A stretch of DNA of 64,000 nt. Origin: Neoconidiobolus thromboides FSU 785 (Eukaryota > Entomophthoromycota > Entomophthoromycetes > Entomophthorales > Neoconidiobolaceae). The notes beneath the pieces were generated by a model. The model searched no databases. It was given only the letters and a program-made list of their open reading frames with translations, and was not told the origin of the DNA. Location: positions 26,843 to 90,842 of the forward strand of contig MU626339.1 in NCBI GenBank assembly GCA_025603075.1. Reading direction: 5' to 3'. The translations under genes and the position numbers were made by a program. Shown one piece after another: positions 13,062-23,789 of the stretch; the first letter of the stretch is position 1, and each line of letters opens with the position of its first letter.

Positions 13062-13326
13062 AATCAATAATTTGAGCTGAGCTATTTAATAACACTTATT
13101 TCCATAACAGTTGATGCCCAAGTAAATACAGTGAATGCAAATACCCTTATCACTATTGTACTACTTTCCAGTTACCTACTCCTATTTTAAATCAAACAGT
13201 ATAAATACTTCTTGATTTCCGTAATAAAGGTAATTAAAAAACTTAATTTGGGTTGGTTTAAGTAAACTCTGAAACTAATTCGGATATCTCTGGATATAGG
13301 CTGAAAGTTTCAAAAAGTGCAAAAAT

Positions 13327-14530
13327 ATGAAGCTAGTTTTAATAATTGCTTTCTTGGCAGCAATTTTAGTTGCAGAAGATAGATATGATCCTTTTTTTAG
13401 TAGTGGAAGATGTACTAAAATAAATAATAAGCTATATACATTTGGTGAAGAATTGATTACACTTAACCATTTTTGGCATCTTGACAACACAGGTTATAGT
13501 TTAGATTTGGACGCTACAATTAACCTTAGAAGCTCAAAAGCTCAACGGGAACATTTTTTTTATCAAAGGAGCCTAGTCCTAAATATCTAGTATACAGTGG
13601 TATTGGAAGTGATACAAATAAAATTGTTAATATATTTATAATACCAAAGGTGCCGGTGATATACAATTATGATATTAAAAATAAAAGCTGGGATGCCAAA
13701 GAAGACAGCTCAAAAGCACTCCGTCAAGCAACGAATAACTCAGAGAGTAATATTAGTATGCTTACTTTCTCTTCTTTAGTTGCTGTTACCCAAAATGATT
13801 CTAACTTAGATGAATACTTTTTATATTATAGTAAAGGCATACCGAAAGAGAACAATAATTCCGGTGGTGAATTATGAGTATATAATAAAAAAGAAAATTT
13901 GTAGAGACGCTTTAAAGATAGATTAGACTATATTGATATCCTAATAGTAGAAGTTTATAATAGGATACTTTATCTTATCAATGGAGAAATGGAACAAGAT
14001 AACAAAAGAGTATTTAAAATATCATTAATTAACCTCAAAGATGAATCGATAAATACCAAATTTATAAATAGTTCAACCCTATTACGTTTAGAAGAATGGA
14101 TAAAGCCTTATGCAAGAAATGCAAATTACATCTATTTTGTACAAGGAGAAGAATTTAACTTAGGTGTTTTTGATTTAGAAGAATTGAGTTGGCATTATAC
14201 TTTATGGTCTCCTAATATTAAAGTAAAGGTTCAACATATTGTGGTTTATAAAAAAGATTTGTTGTTTTCATTTGCAACTTATAATGATGGCGATAAATCT
14301 ACCCCAGTTATTTCATTAGAAAATAGGCAGTTAATTAATAGTGTACCCTTTCAAACTGTTTATAATGATACAAACAAAATAATTGGTGGGGTTATTGGTA
14401 GTCTATTGGGCCTATTACTTGTTTCTTTTGGATTTACGTCTATGTCAGAAAAAGAAATAATAAGCCTATTGTTCCAAGTTATTTTAGAAAAAATAAATAT
14501 AGCTTTGTAAATGATGCATTTCAAAGTTAA
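13327..14530 (+). pseudogene. Decayed kelch-like type I membrane protein
   Basis: Begins with a clear signal peptide (MKLVLIIAFLAAILVA) followed by a kelch-blade-like segment (GRCTKINNKLYTFGEE). The frame shifts at a run of eight T around 13555; the next frame continues SPKYLVYSGIG...VPVIYNYDIKNKSWD to about 13875. In that frame a TGA (13875-13877) and a TAG about nine codons later interrupt 'GGEL*VYNKKENL*RRF', where a kelch protein would have Trp at both places. The frame then stays open (LDYIDILIVEVYN) through a single transmembrane helix (GGVIGSLLGLLLVSFGF). A further shift near 14435 leads to a basic cytoplasmic tail ending VNDAFQS at 14530. Signal peptide, beta-propeller ectodomain, one helix and a short tail is a common zygomycete surface-protein plan. 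Two frameshifts and two nonsense codons argue for a pseudogene; sequencing error could explain the shifts but not both stops. Confidence 0.6.
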
Positions 14531-16483
14531 TTAAAGCTATAAAATACCATTTTCTCCCTTTCAATTTCCTCTTCTCACACTAAAGTAATGTCCTATCATA
14601 TATCAACTCTCCTTGTAGGCCTTTACCCTAGGTAGGTGAACCTCATTTTAACTGAACTCAGACTTTCCATTACTAGGCTCACCCGGAACAAGAAAGCTAC
14701 AATCAAATCACTAACTCCCACCTTTTTGGCTATCCTCAATCGTGATATAGTAGAAGTATTTGCCAACTTTTGCAAAGCCCATGCCCTATTTGGTTTTATC
14801 CATCCTTAACCATAATTTTCATCTAAGTATTCTAAATTAATAAACATAAAGTCCTTCAGCTTTTGAATTTAAAAATAAAAACTCATAAAGTATATTAATT
14901 ATCAATAATGGCTTTCAATAAGTCCTAGTTTTGTTTTCTGATCTCCTAACCTATAAAATGTTCTACCCAGAAGATAGTGTCCAAATTCGGACTATGTCAT
15001 AAATCGACATTTTTCGATTTTTTTTCTTCCTAGTCATATTATCTGTTATTTCCCATAGATTGACATCACAAAGCCCTTCTATTCTTTGAAATTAAATAGG
15101 GCTTTTAGCTACATTCATGATTTTTATTGTCTATTCCTTTCATATTTGAGTTTTTCATAATAAAAGACATTTTTTAAATATTCGAATCTAAGTTTATTTA
15201 CGAAATTAGAGGGTTTTTCATAGCGGTTTATAAACAGCTATAGCTAAAACTGAGATAATGGTGAAGCCATAAAAGGCAATTTTAATATTTTATTTTACTT
15301 AAGGTTTTTATATTAAGTTTGTTAAAATCATAAATCATCAAAATCTATTAGCATTTTAACAAGATCAATGATTACTGTATTTAATAAAGTTGATTAATTT
15401 TCAGCTTAAAAATTATTAAAACTTAACTAATCTTTATTAAGCCAATATTCAAAAATGCCCTAAAAAAATTAGCTTTAAGATATTTAATATTCATTTTATT
15501 TATAGTTGAAGCTGTTCTTGTCAAATTTTGTAATAGATTTTTTACTTATTCATTAAAAGAATTTTTTATTGTTAAGACTAATTTAATCTAACATGATTCT
15601 TGGTTCTAGATTAAATACCATTCATGTGAAGATCCAGCTTTTTATTGTTGTTATAATATATAAAGTGGTTTAACTTCTGATACAAATAGTTTCTTTAAGA
15701 AGTTCTAGTTATCTTTTTTAATGCTTTTCTTTGTGGAGTATTATAATAACTTGCTCAAGTTTCACTTGTACTAATTCTAACATTTTATAACAATCTTCCT
15801 TGATCAAAAAGAGCTTTTTGTATTACTTTGTTGCATTTTTCTTTTAGTTATAGTTATAACTACCTACAAAGTTTTATAATAATCTCTAATCCTATTTTTA
15901 TTGACTTAATATTTTATAATACTTATATTGAGTATATATATAGTCGATGACAGTTTATTTTTATTAAATAGAATTTACCCTTGTTTACTAATAAATGGTT
16001 CAATAGAATGCTTTATTTAAATGTGTAAATACTTATTTCGTTAAAAAATCCCAAAAGTATTGTATAGAAATATTCGATTGTAGCACTCTATCTCGAAATT
16101 TATAGATCTATATTAAATGATGTAACTCAAAAATCTTTATTAGGAACTACTTTAAAGTGTGAAATTTATTAACCCTTAAGGTTTTTATTGATACATAAAA
16201 AAAGAGAACTGTTAAAAAAAAGAAGGCTATAAGAGTGGGCATGAATGACTAACAAGCTATAAAAAATACAAAGCCACACAAAAGATTCAGATTTGGTATA
16301 CAAATGGCATAAATCTATCATCATATGAATCAATGGTATTGAAGCACTAAGTATTATTGTTTGAAAATATTAAATCTAATCTCTATTCATTCAGTTTAAA
16401 ATAACCATAGTTACTTTACAATATCTTTAAATTGTTTAAAGTTAAAAGTCATAAATCCTTTTATAGGAATAGAAAGTAATGTT
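14531..16483. other. Intergenic, nothing recognised
   Basis: The first 500 bp after the kelch-like pseudogene are less AT-rich, but all frames carry stops. No element copy was seen. Confidence 0.45.
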
Positions 16484-16513
16484 TTTGTAGCGAACCTAAT
16501 TAGCATAATGTAA

Positions 16514-17420
16514 TTGTTAAATTTTAAAAAGCATATTTTCTTTTCCTTTTTTAACATAATTAACGAAAACCCTTTGGCTTACTTATGTCGCATACTAGGC
16601 TTATTTAGTGTGATACTTAGTTCACTTTTAATAGCTATAGGAAGTGGGATACTCCATCTTAAGCCTGATATCAAATTGATTGTATCAGTTGCTATAACAG
16701 AATTATTAGCTTCATTTATAGTGTTAATTGATCCAATAGTGACAACAATCAGAGAAGATGATTCAACAAACGAACCATACTTTTATCAATTCTTTGGATT
16801 CTTCATTATGCTTTTATTTTTAGCTCAATTAATATTCTCGTTATTTTTAGCAATCCAACGCATATTTAATACTAATATTCAAATACAACTATTACTGATA
16901 TACTCCTAGCTTAGTTTCTTTATTAGCCCATCTTACTTTATCTATTATCTTAGCTACTAGATTAGAATTAATGCCACAAGCAGTTAAACTATTCTACTTA
17001 CTCCATCCCTCCAAGTTTTTACTATTTTCAATTGCGTTTCACTATAAAATGGTTTAATCAATAATTCATATTATTATTATCATTCATTGTTATACAAAAC
17101 TAGCCATGCTCACCAATGTCATTCTCGAATTTATCAATATGAACCTAAACAATTGTATCAACAACAGCAAGCCATCAATTAAAATCCATGGAGCAAGAAG
17201 ACGGTAGTCCCACGAATTTATGACTCACCTGTATTATATCCTACTTGCATGCTTTCTGGTTGTGTATTTTTTATTATAAATTCTTTTCTTGTGTAGAATA
17301 GTAGAAATGTTGACTTACAGTATGCCTTGGGCTCCATTTCATCCGTATTATTTCTCCTGGGATTATTTTTTAATTCTTTGTTATTTGTCACTAATCACGC
17401 TACTACCAATAAGAAAACTC
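16514..17420 (+). pseudogene. Decayed multi-helix membrane protein, receptor-like
   Basis: A 131-aa open frame holds three hydrophobic helices (ILGLFSVILSSLLIAIG, LIVSVAITELLASFIVLI, FFGFFIMLLFLAQLIFSLFL) and then stops at 16909. Helical sequence resumes two bases later in another frame (SLLAHLTLSIILA, then LHPSKFLLFSIAFHYKM, stop at 17055-17057). Polar loop sequence (INNSKPSIKIHG) and two more helices follow (THLYYILLACFLVVYFLL; DYFLILCYLSLITLLLP), again broken by TAG and TAA. In total there are about seven helices over 900 bp, as in a rhodopsin-like receptor, but it is not the same subfamily as the receptors at 36-64 kb. Unrecognised introns could rescue part of it; a pseudogene is the simpler reading. 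A TIR element copy starts about 40 bp downstream. Confidence 0.5.
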
Positions 17421-17461
17421 TCAAAATTGGAAAAGAATTTTTCAAAATTTAGAATAATATA

Positions 17462-17559
17462 GGAGGATGTATTTTTGTGTTTAAGAATTTTAGTAACCAT
17501 TTTTCCACTCAAATAGCACTTAAAAGTTGGAAAAAGTGATGAAATCAAAAAACATCCCC
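17462..17559 (-). repeat. TIR element copy 8
   Basis: ggaggatgtatttttgtgtt at the left, ccactcaaatagcacttaaa in the middle, aaaaaacatcccc at the right; full length, flanked by ATA on both sides. Confidence 0.9.
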
Positions 17560-17773
17560 ATAGCATTGTAATGTTTTGATATCACTGACTTTTCCTAAAA
17601 GAACGTCAGCCATAAAAATAAAATATTATTTAGTATAATCATAAAATTCAATCAGTTCAGGAAGTATCCAAATCATTATTTATTACTTTCTAAATTTAGT
17701 AAATCATGTAGAACTAAGTTTGAATAAATACTAGGTTACTATTTAGTGTTATCTAAGCTATTAAGATACATAT

Positions 17774-17864
17774 GGGAATGCATTTTCTAAGGATTTTACT
17801 AACAATCTTTCCACTCAAATAGTGCTTAAAAAATGGAAAAGTAATGAAGCCAAAAAACACCCCC
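17774..17864 (-). repeat. TIR element copy 9
   Basis: gggaatgcattttctaagg at the left, actcaaatagtgcttaaaaa in the middle, gaagccaaaaaacaccccc at the right. Same orientation as copy 8, 214 bp away. Confidence 0.8.
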
Positions 17865-19242
17865 ACATCAAACTTTTCTAAATATATATACGGCTTAAAG
17901 TTATCAGCTTAACCAAAATGATATTAGTAATAAGTAGAAATATAAACAAAAGTAGTTTAGTAATTGTTGTTAGTATTAACATTAGTGCTATAGTTAACAT
18001 TAGGATTAGAAGTATGCCCAAAGCTAGAGAAAATTATTTTATTTTTTAGGTTGTGATTATTTTTAAAAAATAAAAATATCACATTTTATAACTTGCCTAC
18101 TCTGTTCGTAGCTTATAATAAACAAACAGTATTTTCAAAATAGTTCTTTATAAAGTTTATTAAGATTTTTATATTTTACTATTTATATAAGTCTTATGGA
18201 ACTTGGTAATAACATATAGTTTTATGACAAAAGTTTGAAAATTATAAGAAGGTTTAAATAATTTTTTTATTCACTGTAAACTATTGTAATTAACTTAGCT
18301 TCTTTCTATTGGTATATTTTTTAATCAAATAAAAGCAAGAGGTTTACATCTTATTTGTAATCATATAAAAACTCTGTAAAATAATCGGAGCTCATTGCTA
18401 TCTATAAAGTAATTTAATCTACATAATAACCAATTTCTTAACTTTTATCATACACACCTCTTATAATTTATCATATGACCTTTCCGATACTCTAGTAACA
18501 GCGTTTTCAATTTATGTGTATGGGAAGTTATTTCAGGACTATAATAGCTATCTTTAGCGTCCTATAGATCAATAGGTTTAGTAATCATACTTAGCGGTCT
18601 TCGTTTCCTTACTTTATGTTTATAGAATACAAATAATGTGACTAATGTTATTAAAACAATTTTACCTATATCATGAGTGAAATTAAAAGGCTTTAAATTC
18701 AACTTTTTTTAAACTTTAATTCTTGTAAATAAATAACATGTTGCTTTTAAAATAGCGATGTTGACACTGAAAGCATTGTGAGTATAAAATTCAATACCAC
18801 CATTATTAATAGAAATAATTACTAAAGTTTATAGTTTTATATAGGCTTCAATACAAAGAGCACAATCGAAATATAGTTGGAATAAAAACTCTGTCTATAA
18901 TTTTATCAATGTATCACGAATTACAAGTTATGGCTAAGAATGTTATTTATCTATGGAAACAATGGGTCAAAGTTTAATAAATATTTACAATCATTCATAA
19001 GCTTTTTACTATAGTTAATTTTAAACTAACTATAACAATTAAAATTTTAATCTGAAACTACAAAAACATTTAGCTTTTCGTAACATTCGCCCTCACTTAA
19101 AAATCACACTTAGGCCTAACAAAAAGGATAAATATTTATAGTAAAAGTTAATAAGCTTCAAAAAAAAAACTAAGGTCAAAAGAACGAAATCAAATTAAAA
19201 GATCATCACTATGAAAATCAAGTGAAAAAAATAAACAGAGAA
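17865..19242. other. Intergenic, nothing recognised
   Basis: AT-rich with short direct poly-A tracts. No coding or repeat signal was supported. Confidence 0.45.
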
Positions 19243-19249
19243 TATAAAA
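19243..19249 (+). promoter_or_regulatory. TATA box of the small secreted protein
   Basis: TATAAAA 61 nt before the ATG at 19304, the same spacing as in the receptor genes. Confidence 0.45.
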
Positions 19250-19303
19250 CCAAAAGCAACCAAATATCTTCTTTATTTACTAAAATCAATAAATTTTGAA
19301 GAT

Positions 19304-19522
19304 ATGAAAATAAACTATAACTTACTATTATTGACTTTGTTAGTCATTACATGTTTAAGTATGGAATTGGTATCCAGTTTACCAGCTAAAGAAAGAGAGA
19401 ATGATTCTGAAGTGACCTCTGCTAAGCCCAAGAAATCAAGTGGTGTTATAAATTTAATCTTTTCTGCTCTTTACCAAGTGCCTTTATTCTCAAGATTTAT
19501 TAAAGCTACCTATTCGTCTTAA
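19304..19522 (+). CDS. Small secreted protein, 72 aa
   Basis: The N-terminus MKINYNLLLLTLLVITCLSM is a textbook signal peptide with likely cleavage near SSLPA (residue about 26-28). The mature part is about 45 residues: a charged stretch (KERENDSEVTSAKPKK) and then a hydrophobic/amphipathic C-terminus (INLIFSALYQVPLFSRF). No cysteine lies outside the signal. Single exon, with a TATA box 61 nt upstream. No family is recognised. It could be a secreted peptide or effector-like protein, or a short membrane-active peptide; the sequence does not decide. Confidence 0.55.
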   Translation: MKINYNLLLLTLLVITCLSMELVSSLPAKERENDSEVTSAKPKKSSGVINLIFSALYQVPLFSRFIKATYSS

Positions 19523-20649
19523 ACTTATATTACTGAAATAAACAAAATTTACTTTCTTTTAGATTATACGGTTTAAAGAATATTTGCTATAGGAAAGCTA
19601 TTATTTTATTCTAAATTATTGTTTTTACATGAGCTTTGGCCTTTAGAGATTGAATATTATATACTTAGACTAAATCTCAAAATGACCAAAAGCAATGTAC
19701 TTAATAATAAACCTTTATAATTAAATTATAATGGAATCTTAAGCCCTAAGATTGCATTCTACCAATATCTAGAGCAAAAAAAGATTTTAGGCTTATAATG
19801 ACAACCTATCGATTAAAGTTTATCGTCAACTTTATTTATCAAAATAAGATCAACTTCAAATAGTTGTTTACACGCTATTGTGTTGGTCAATGTTGTTAGT
19901 CAATAGCATTTAAAATTTAAAATATTATTATACTACGAATGCTTTTATATCATTTTTGTAAATTCTATTATTAAATCTTGATGTAATTTAAAAAATAAGT
20001 AACTTAACTTAAGAATTATAATTTTATAAATAGCAGTCCAACTTAAACAAAGCTAAGCCATTAAGATTCGATCGCAGTGAAATTCATTGGAATCCTTGTA
20101 TTGTTGTGATGACTAACATGTATTTTTTTATCAAAGTTTTAAATTATACTTACTATTGGAAAAATTTAGGTGCAACTTGTAAACTTTAAAGGTGATATAA
20201 ATAGTTTAAACCATATATTAATATAACACAATGTCAAGCTGTATTCTGTCAAGAGCTATATAGAATATAATAAAACTATAATATAAATAAACAATAGTGC
20301 TAATTGATAAAGTTTGATATGATAATTTGAAAAAAGCGGAGAAATCTAATTCTTACTGTTTTAGTAAAAGATATTATAAGATACTTATATAATTAATCAG
20401 ATGAATTCAATACTACCACAATCCTCTACTGATCGCTAATATAGTTGTTATACATCCATTATACTACTATCATTATCTCAATTTACCAAATAAAGTCATA
20501 TCAAAATTTACTTTTCTTACATCTTCATAAACTTAATTTAAACCTCATCAACCAATCAATTTTATTAAACTCATATTTGTTTTAAAATAAAAATAAAAAT
20601 TACAAGACCAATTTAATCTTTACAAAATCAACTATTTTAATTTTTACTA
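19523..20649. other. Intergenic, nothing recognised
   Basis: AT-rich. The last 80 bp before the ATG at 20650 are poor in G and probably form the 5' UTR of the next gene. Confidence 0.4.
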
Positions 20650-23600
20650 ATGAAAGGCAAAAGGGATAAAAAAGCCCCGGTCAAGCGATTAAAAGATGTA
20701 TTATATGGGCCTAAGGATAGCAATAGCTTTTTAGATGATGTTAATCGTGGGTTAGTTTTTCGTAGTAAGTTCGAAAATACAAGTCAGCTTGTACAAGAGG
20801 AGCCAGGTAGGTATTAAATTAAATAAAACATAATTTCCGTTGTTTAGATTAGATTTATTTATTTTTTAAAAATCACTATTTTTATATTATCATTTATTAA
20901 TGTTTTTATTCTAGCTGTTAAAAATCCACTTCCAGGAGTTCCATTTCATTTACAAGTAACCAATAAATTAATCTTTATCCCTATTTTATTGATTTTAATT
21001 TAGGATCATACTGTTATTGTAGATGCAGATGAGATAGCAAAAGCAAATGTTTATAAAAGAAGCCTATTTAGGGAGCCAACCAGTACCAAAGGGACACTAC
21101 AAAAAGAGAATACAATCAAAACTCAATACAATTTGAATAAAGTAAAAGCAAGAAGGAAAAAAAAAGAATTAAAGGATGTGATTTATAACAATCAACAAGA
21201 AAATCCTAACAATATTGTAAATAAAGCAGAGCTGAGTAAAAAAAATGATGGTTTTGAGGATAATGACCCAGAGAAAAGAGTTAAAGTAATAGAGGAAATT
21301 TTAAAAAGAAATAATGGATTCAATCCCATTAAGAATTTGAACCAAAATGAAAGCGAGGTTTTTGGGACTAAAGTAAACTCTTATATAACTAAGGAATCAC
21401 AATTATTTCAAAATAAAAATGTGGATAGGGATGTGAGAGAGACCGATAATACAAATAGGGCTATAAATAAGACCACGAATTTGACTTCTAATACAACAGC
21501 AAATCAGAAGAAAAAAGAAGATAAAGGAAAAAAAGGAAATCAAATTGAAGTGTTAAATATTTTTGATAGCGAAAATGAAGAAGAAAATTTGAACGCAAAA
21601 GGATCCGTTGCCTCACAAAATAATAGGAGTGGTATAAACTCAGATTTAATCAATACAAATGGTAATCAACATGAAATAGCTAATAATATGAACCAAGAAA
21701 TATCTACTTTTGACCAACAAAATGTTGGAGTTTTCAATAATCAAAACATGGAAGTTTATAACCCATCTAATAATCAACCTAATTATGAAAACAAAGAAGC
21801 AGTATATCGAGCGGATGAATTTTATTCGCTACCACCACGTAGACCGGATATCTGGTATAGTCCATTTCCAGTTGATCCACAAGCCAATTTGGGCGACTTT
21901 GATTTTGCACCTGGGGAAGAAGTGGATAATGAACATATATCTACAGATCAATATGATAATTTACAATCTGAAAATCCATATCAACAATCACCTGGTGATT
22001 TATTTAGTTTAGAACAACCTTATTTTAATACACCTACTCAGCATGATAATCATGCAGATTTGAGAGAAGTGAGATATCAGTACGATATTGAAGGAGGAAA
22101 CAAAGTTGGACACGCGGAAATAGGTAAATAGAATATACTATATAAGTATAGCAAATTAATTCAGACTAAATAGATGTGGCGAGAGAACACGTATATGATA
22201 GTGATTATCATCAGAATAATCGATATAATAAAGAACACATTAAAGTAAATGAAAAAAGTAAATTGGAACATTATAATAAAAGCATCAATATGAGTGATTT
22301 CATAAATTTTGATTATACTGAAGCTTCTTTAAAAAATATATCAAGAAATGGATCAAAACATAAACACATTTCTGGATCTAAAAAAGTAGATTATCGATCT
22401 ATGGATGAAAATAGCGGTAATATTTTGGAAGATATGGCAGGTGACTATAATATTAAAAAGAACCACGAAAAAAGTGTTGAAATTCCATCAAAGGGAAATG
22501 TTTATCAAGATAAAAATAAGCTTGAAGAAGACCATTTAAATTTTAACGTTAAAGAATGGGAAAGGTACAAAAATGATATACAATATGAAATTGAAGAGGA
22601 ATATCCACCAAATGACATGATACAGGTAAATCCTGAAGATAATAATAGTATTGATAGTGATGATGATGAACAAAAGATGAGTGCTATTGAGTGGAGGAAG
22701 TTTAAAGAGGATAATGAATATAGTTTAGATGAAATAGATGAAATAAAACAGAATGAAGAAGGTTCAATTATTAATAGTGACGAAAATCAAGATGAGTTGG
22801 ATGCTATTGAATGGGAAAAAGTTAAAAATGATTTATATGAAGAAGAAGAGGAAGTCGAATTGAATGAAAATCATGAGAATCAAAATCAAAATTGGGATGT
22901 TATGACAAGTGATAAAGAGATGATTGATGGCAATCGAATAACTGGAGTGAATGAAGTAAATGGTCTTGGAGAGATTCAACATAATCATGATACCAGTCTT
23001 AATGCCTCTAAAAGGAGGACAAGTGGTGTTATATCTAATAAAAGCCAAAGCTTAATAAGCCCAAGTAAAACTGGAATGCTTGTTTATGGTAAAAATTTTA
23101 GTAAAGAAAAGAGTAGTGATCTTGATAATTCTGAGAGTAACAAACTATCTAAACCTAGAAGTATAATTGAAGGAAATAGTAAATTATCTAATAAATTTGA
23201 TAAATCGATAGAGTACAATTCATCTAAAGAAATAAAAATGGATAACCATAATAATTCAAAAGATAAAAATAGATCAGCCAATAGCAGCCGTATCTCTGAG
23301 AGGAAAAGTTTATCTAATAATAGTGCTAGTTTTTCGAGAAGAGAAGGGAGTGAATTGGCTGATTTGATTCAAGATAATAATATAATTTTAGATGATGATA
23401 TGATAAATGAAGAGAGTTTGGAAAAGATAAGTGCCAAAATTAAAGATAAGATAACGGATAAAGGAAATGATAGGGGATCAGATCAAGAATCAGATGAATT
23501 TGAAAGTTGGATGAAATTCAAAGAAACGATTGATTATAATATTGAACAAGCAAATAGAGCAATTAATAAACCGGCTTATTTACCAAAAAAACCAGCAGTC

Positions 23601-23756
23601 AAAAACAACTCTATTAATAAAGAGACCTTATCCTCTAATAGAAAAGAAGACACTCTATCACAGCATAAAACTATCCTAGTTCCTTTAAAGGAATCTAATT
23701 TATATGATCATGATTTACAAGGTAGTCTTTATAATAATTCAATCAATATAAAATAA
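20650..23756 (+). CDS. Low-complexity protein with four Trp-centred repeats, 966 aa
   Basis: Four exons keep one frame: 20650-20806, 20915-20955, 21004-22123 and 22174-23756. The introns are GT-AG; the last is 50 nt and joins what look like two separate ORFs. Residues 1-110 look like a folded or conserved segment (VLYGPKDSNSFLDD; PLPGVPFHLQ; DHTVIVDADEIAK), followed by a basic stretch (KVKARRKKKELKD). The middle is Asn/Gln/Asp-rich and disordered, with a proline/aromatic island (LPPRRPDIWYSPFPVDP) near residue 330. The C-terminal half is acidic and Ser/Asn-rich and carries four copies of a short motif E-W/S-W-x-K/R-x-K-x-D/E (VKEWERYKND, AIEWRKFKED, AIEWEKVKND, FESWMKFKET) with Trp at residues 568, 613, 653 and 885. 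No known family is recognised. The composition suggests a nuclear or scaffold protein whose repeats bind a partner. The stop is only 33 bp before the next gene's ATG. Confidence 0.8.
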
Positions 23757-23789
23757 AATTATTTAGCTAATAACAAAGTAGAAGCACAA

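Larger units (their letters stand above)
7567..13198. other. 5.6-kb gene-poor intergenic region
   Basis: No supported gene. It contains four TIR element copies (8341, 11331, 11995, 12971). Short ORFs at 9267-9494 (one hydrophobic helix) and 10476-10700 have no homology signal, promoter or codon evidence and were not called. Confidence 0.45.
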
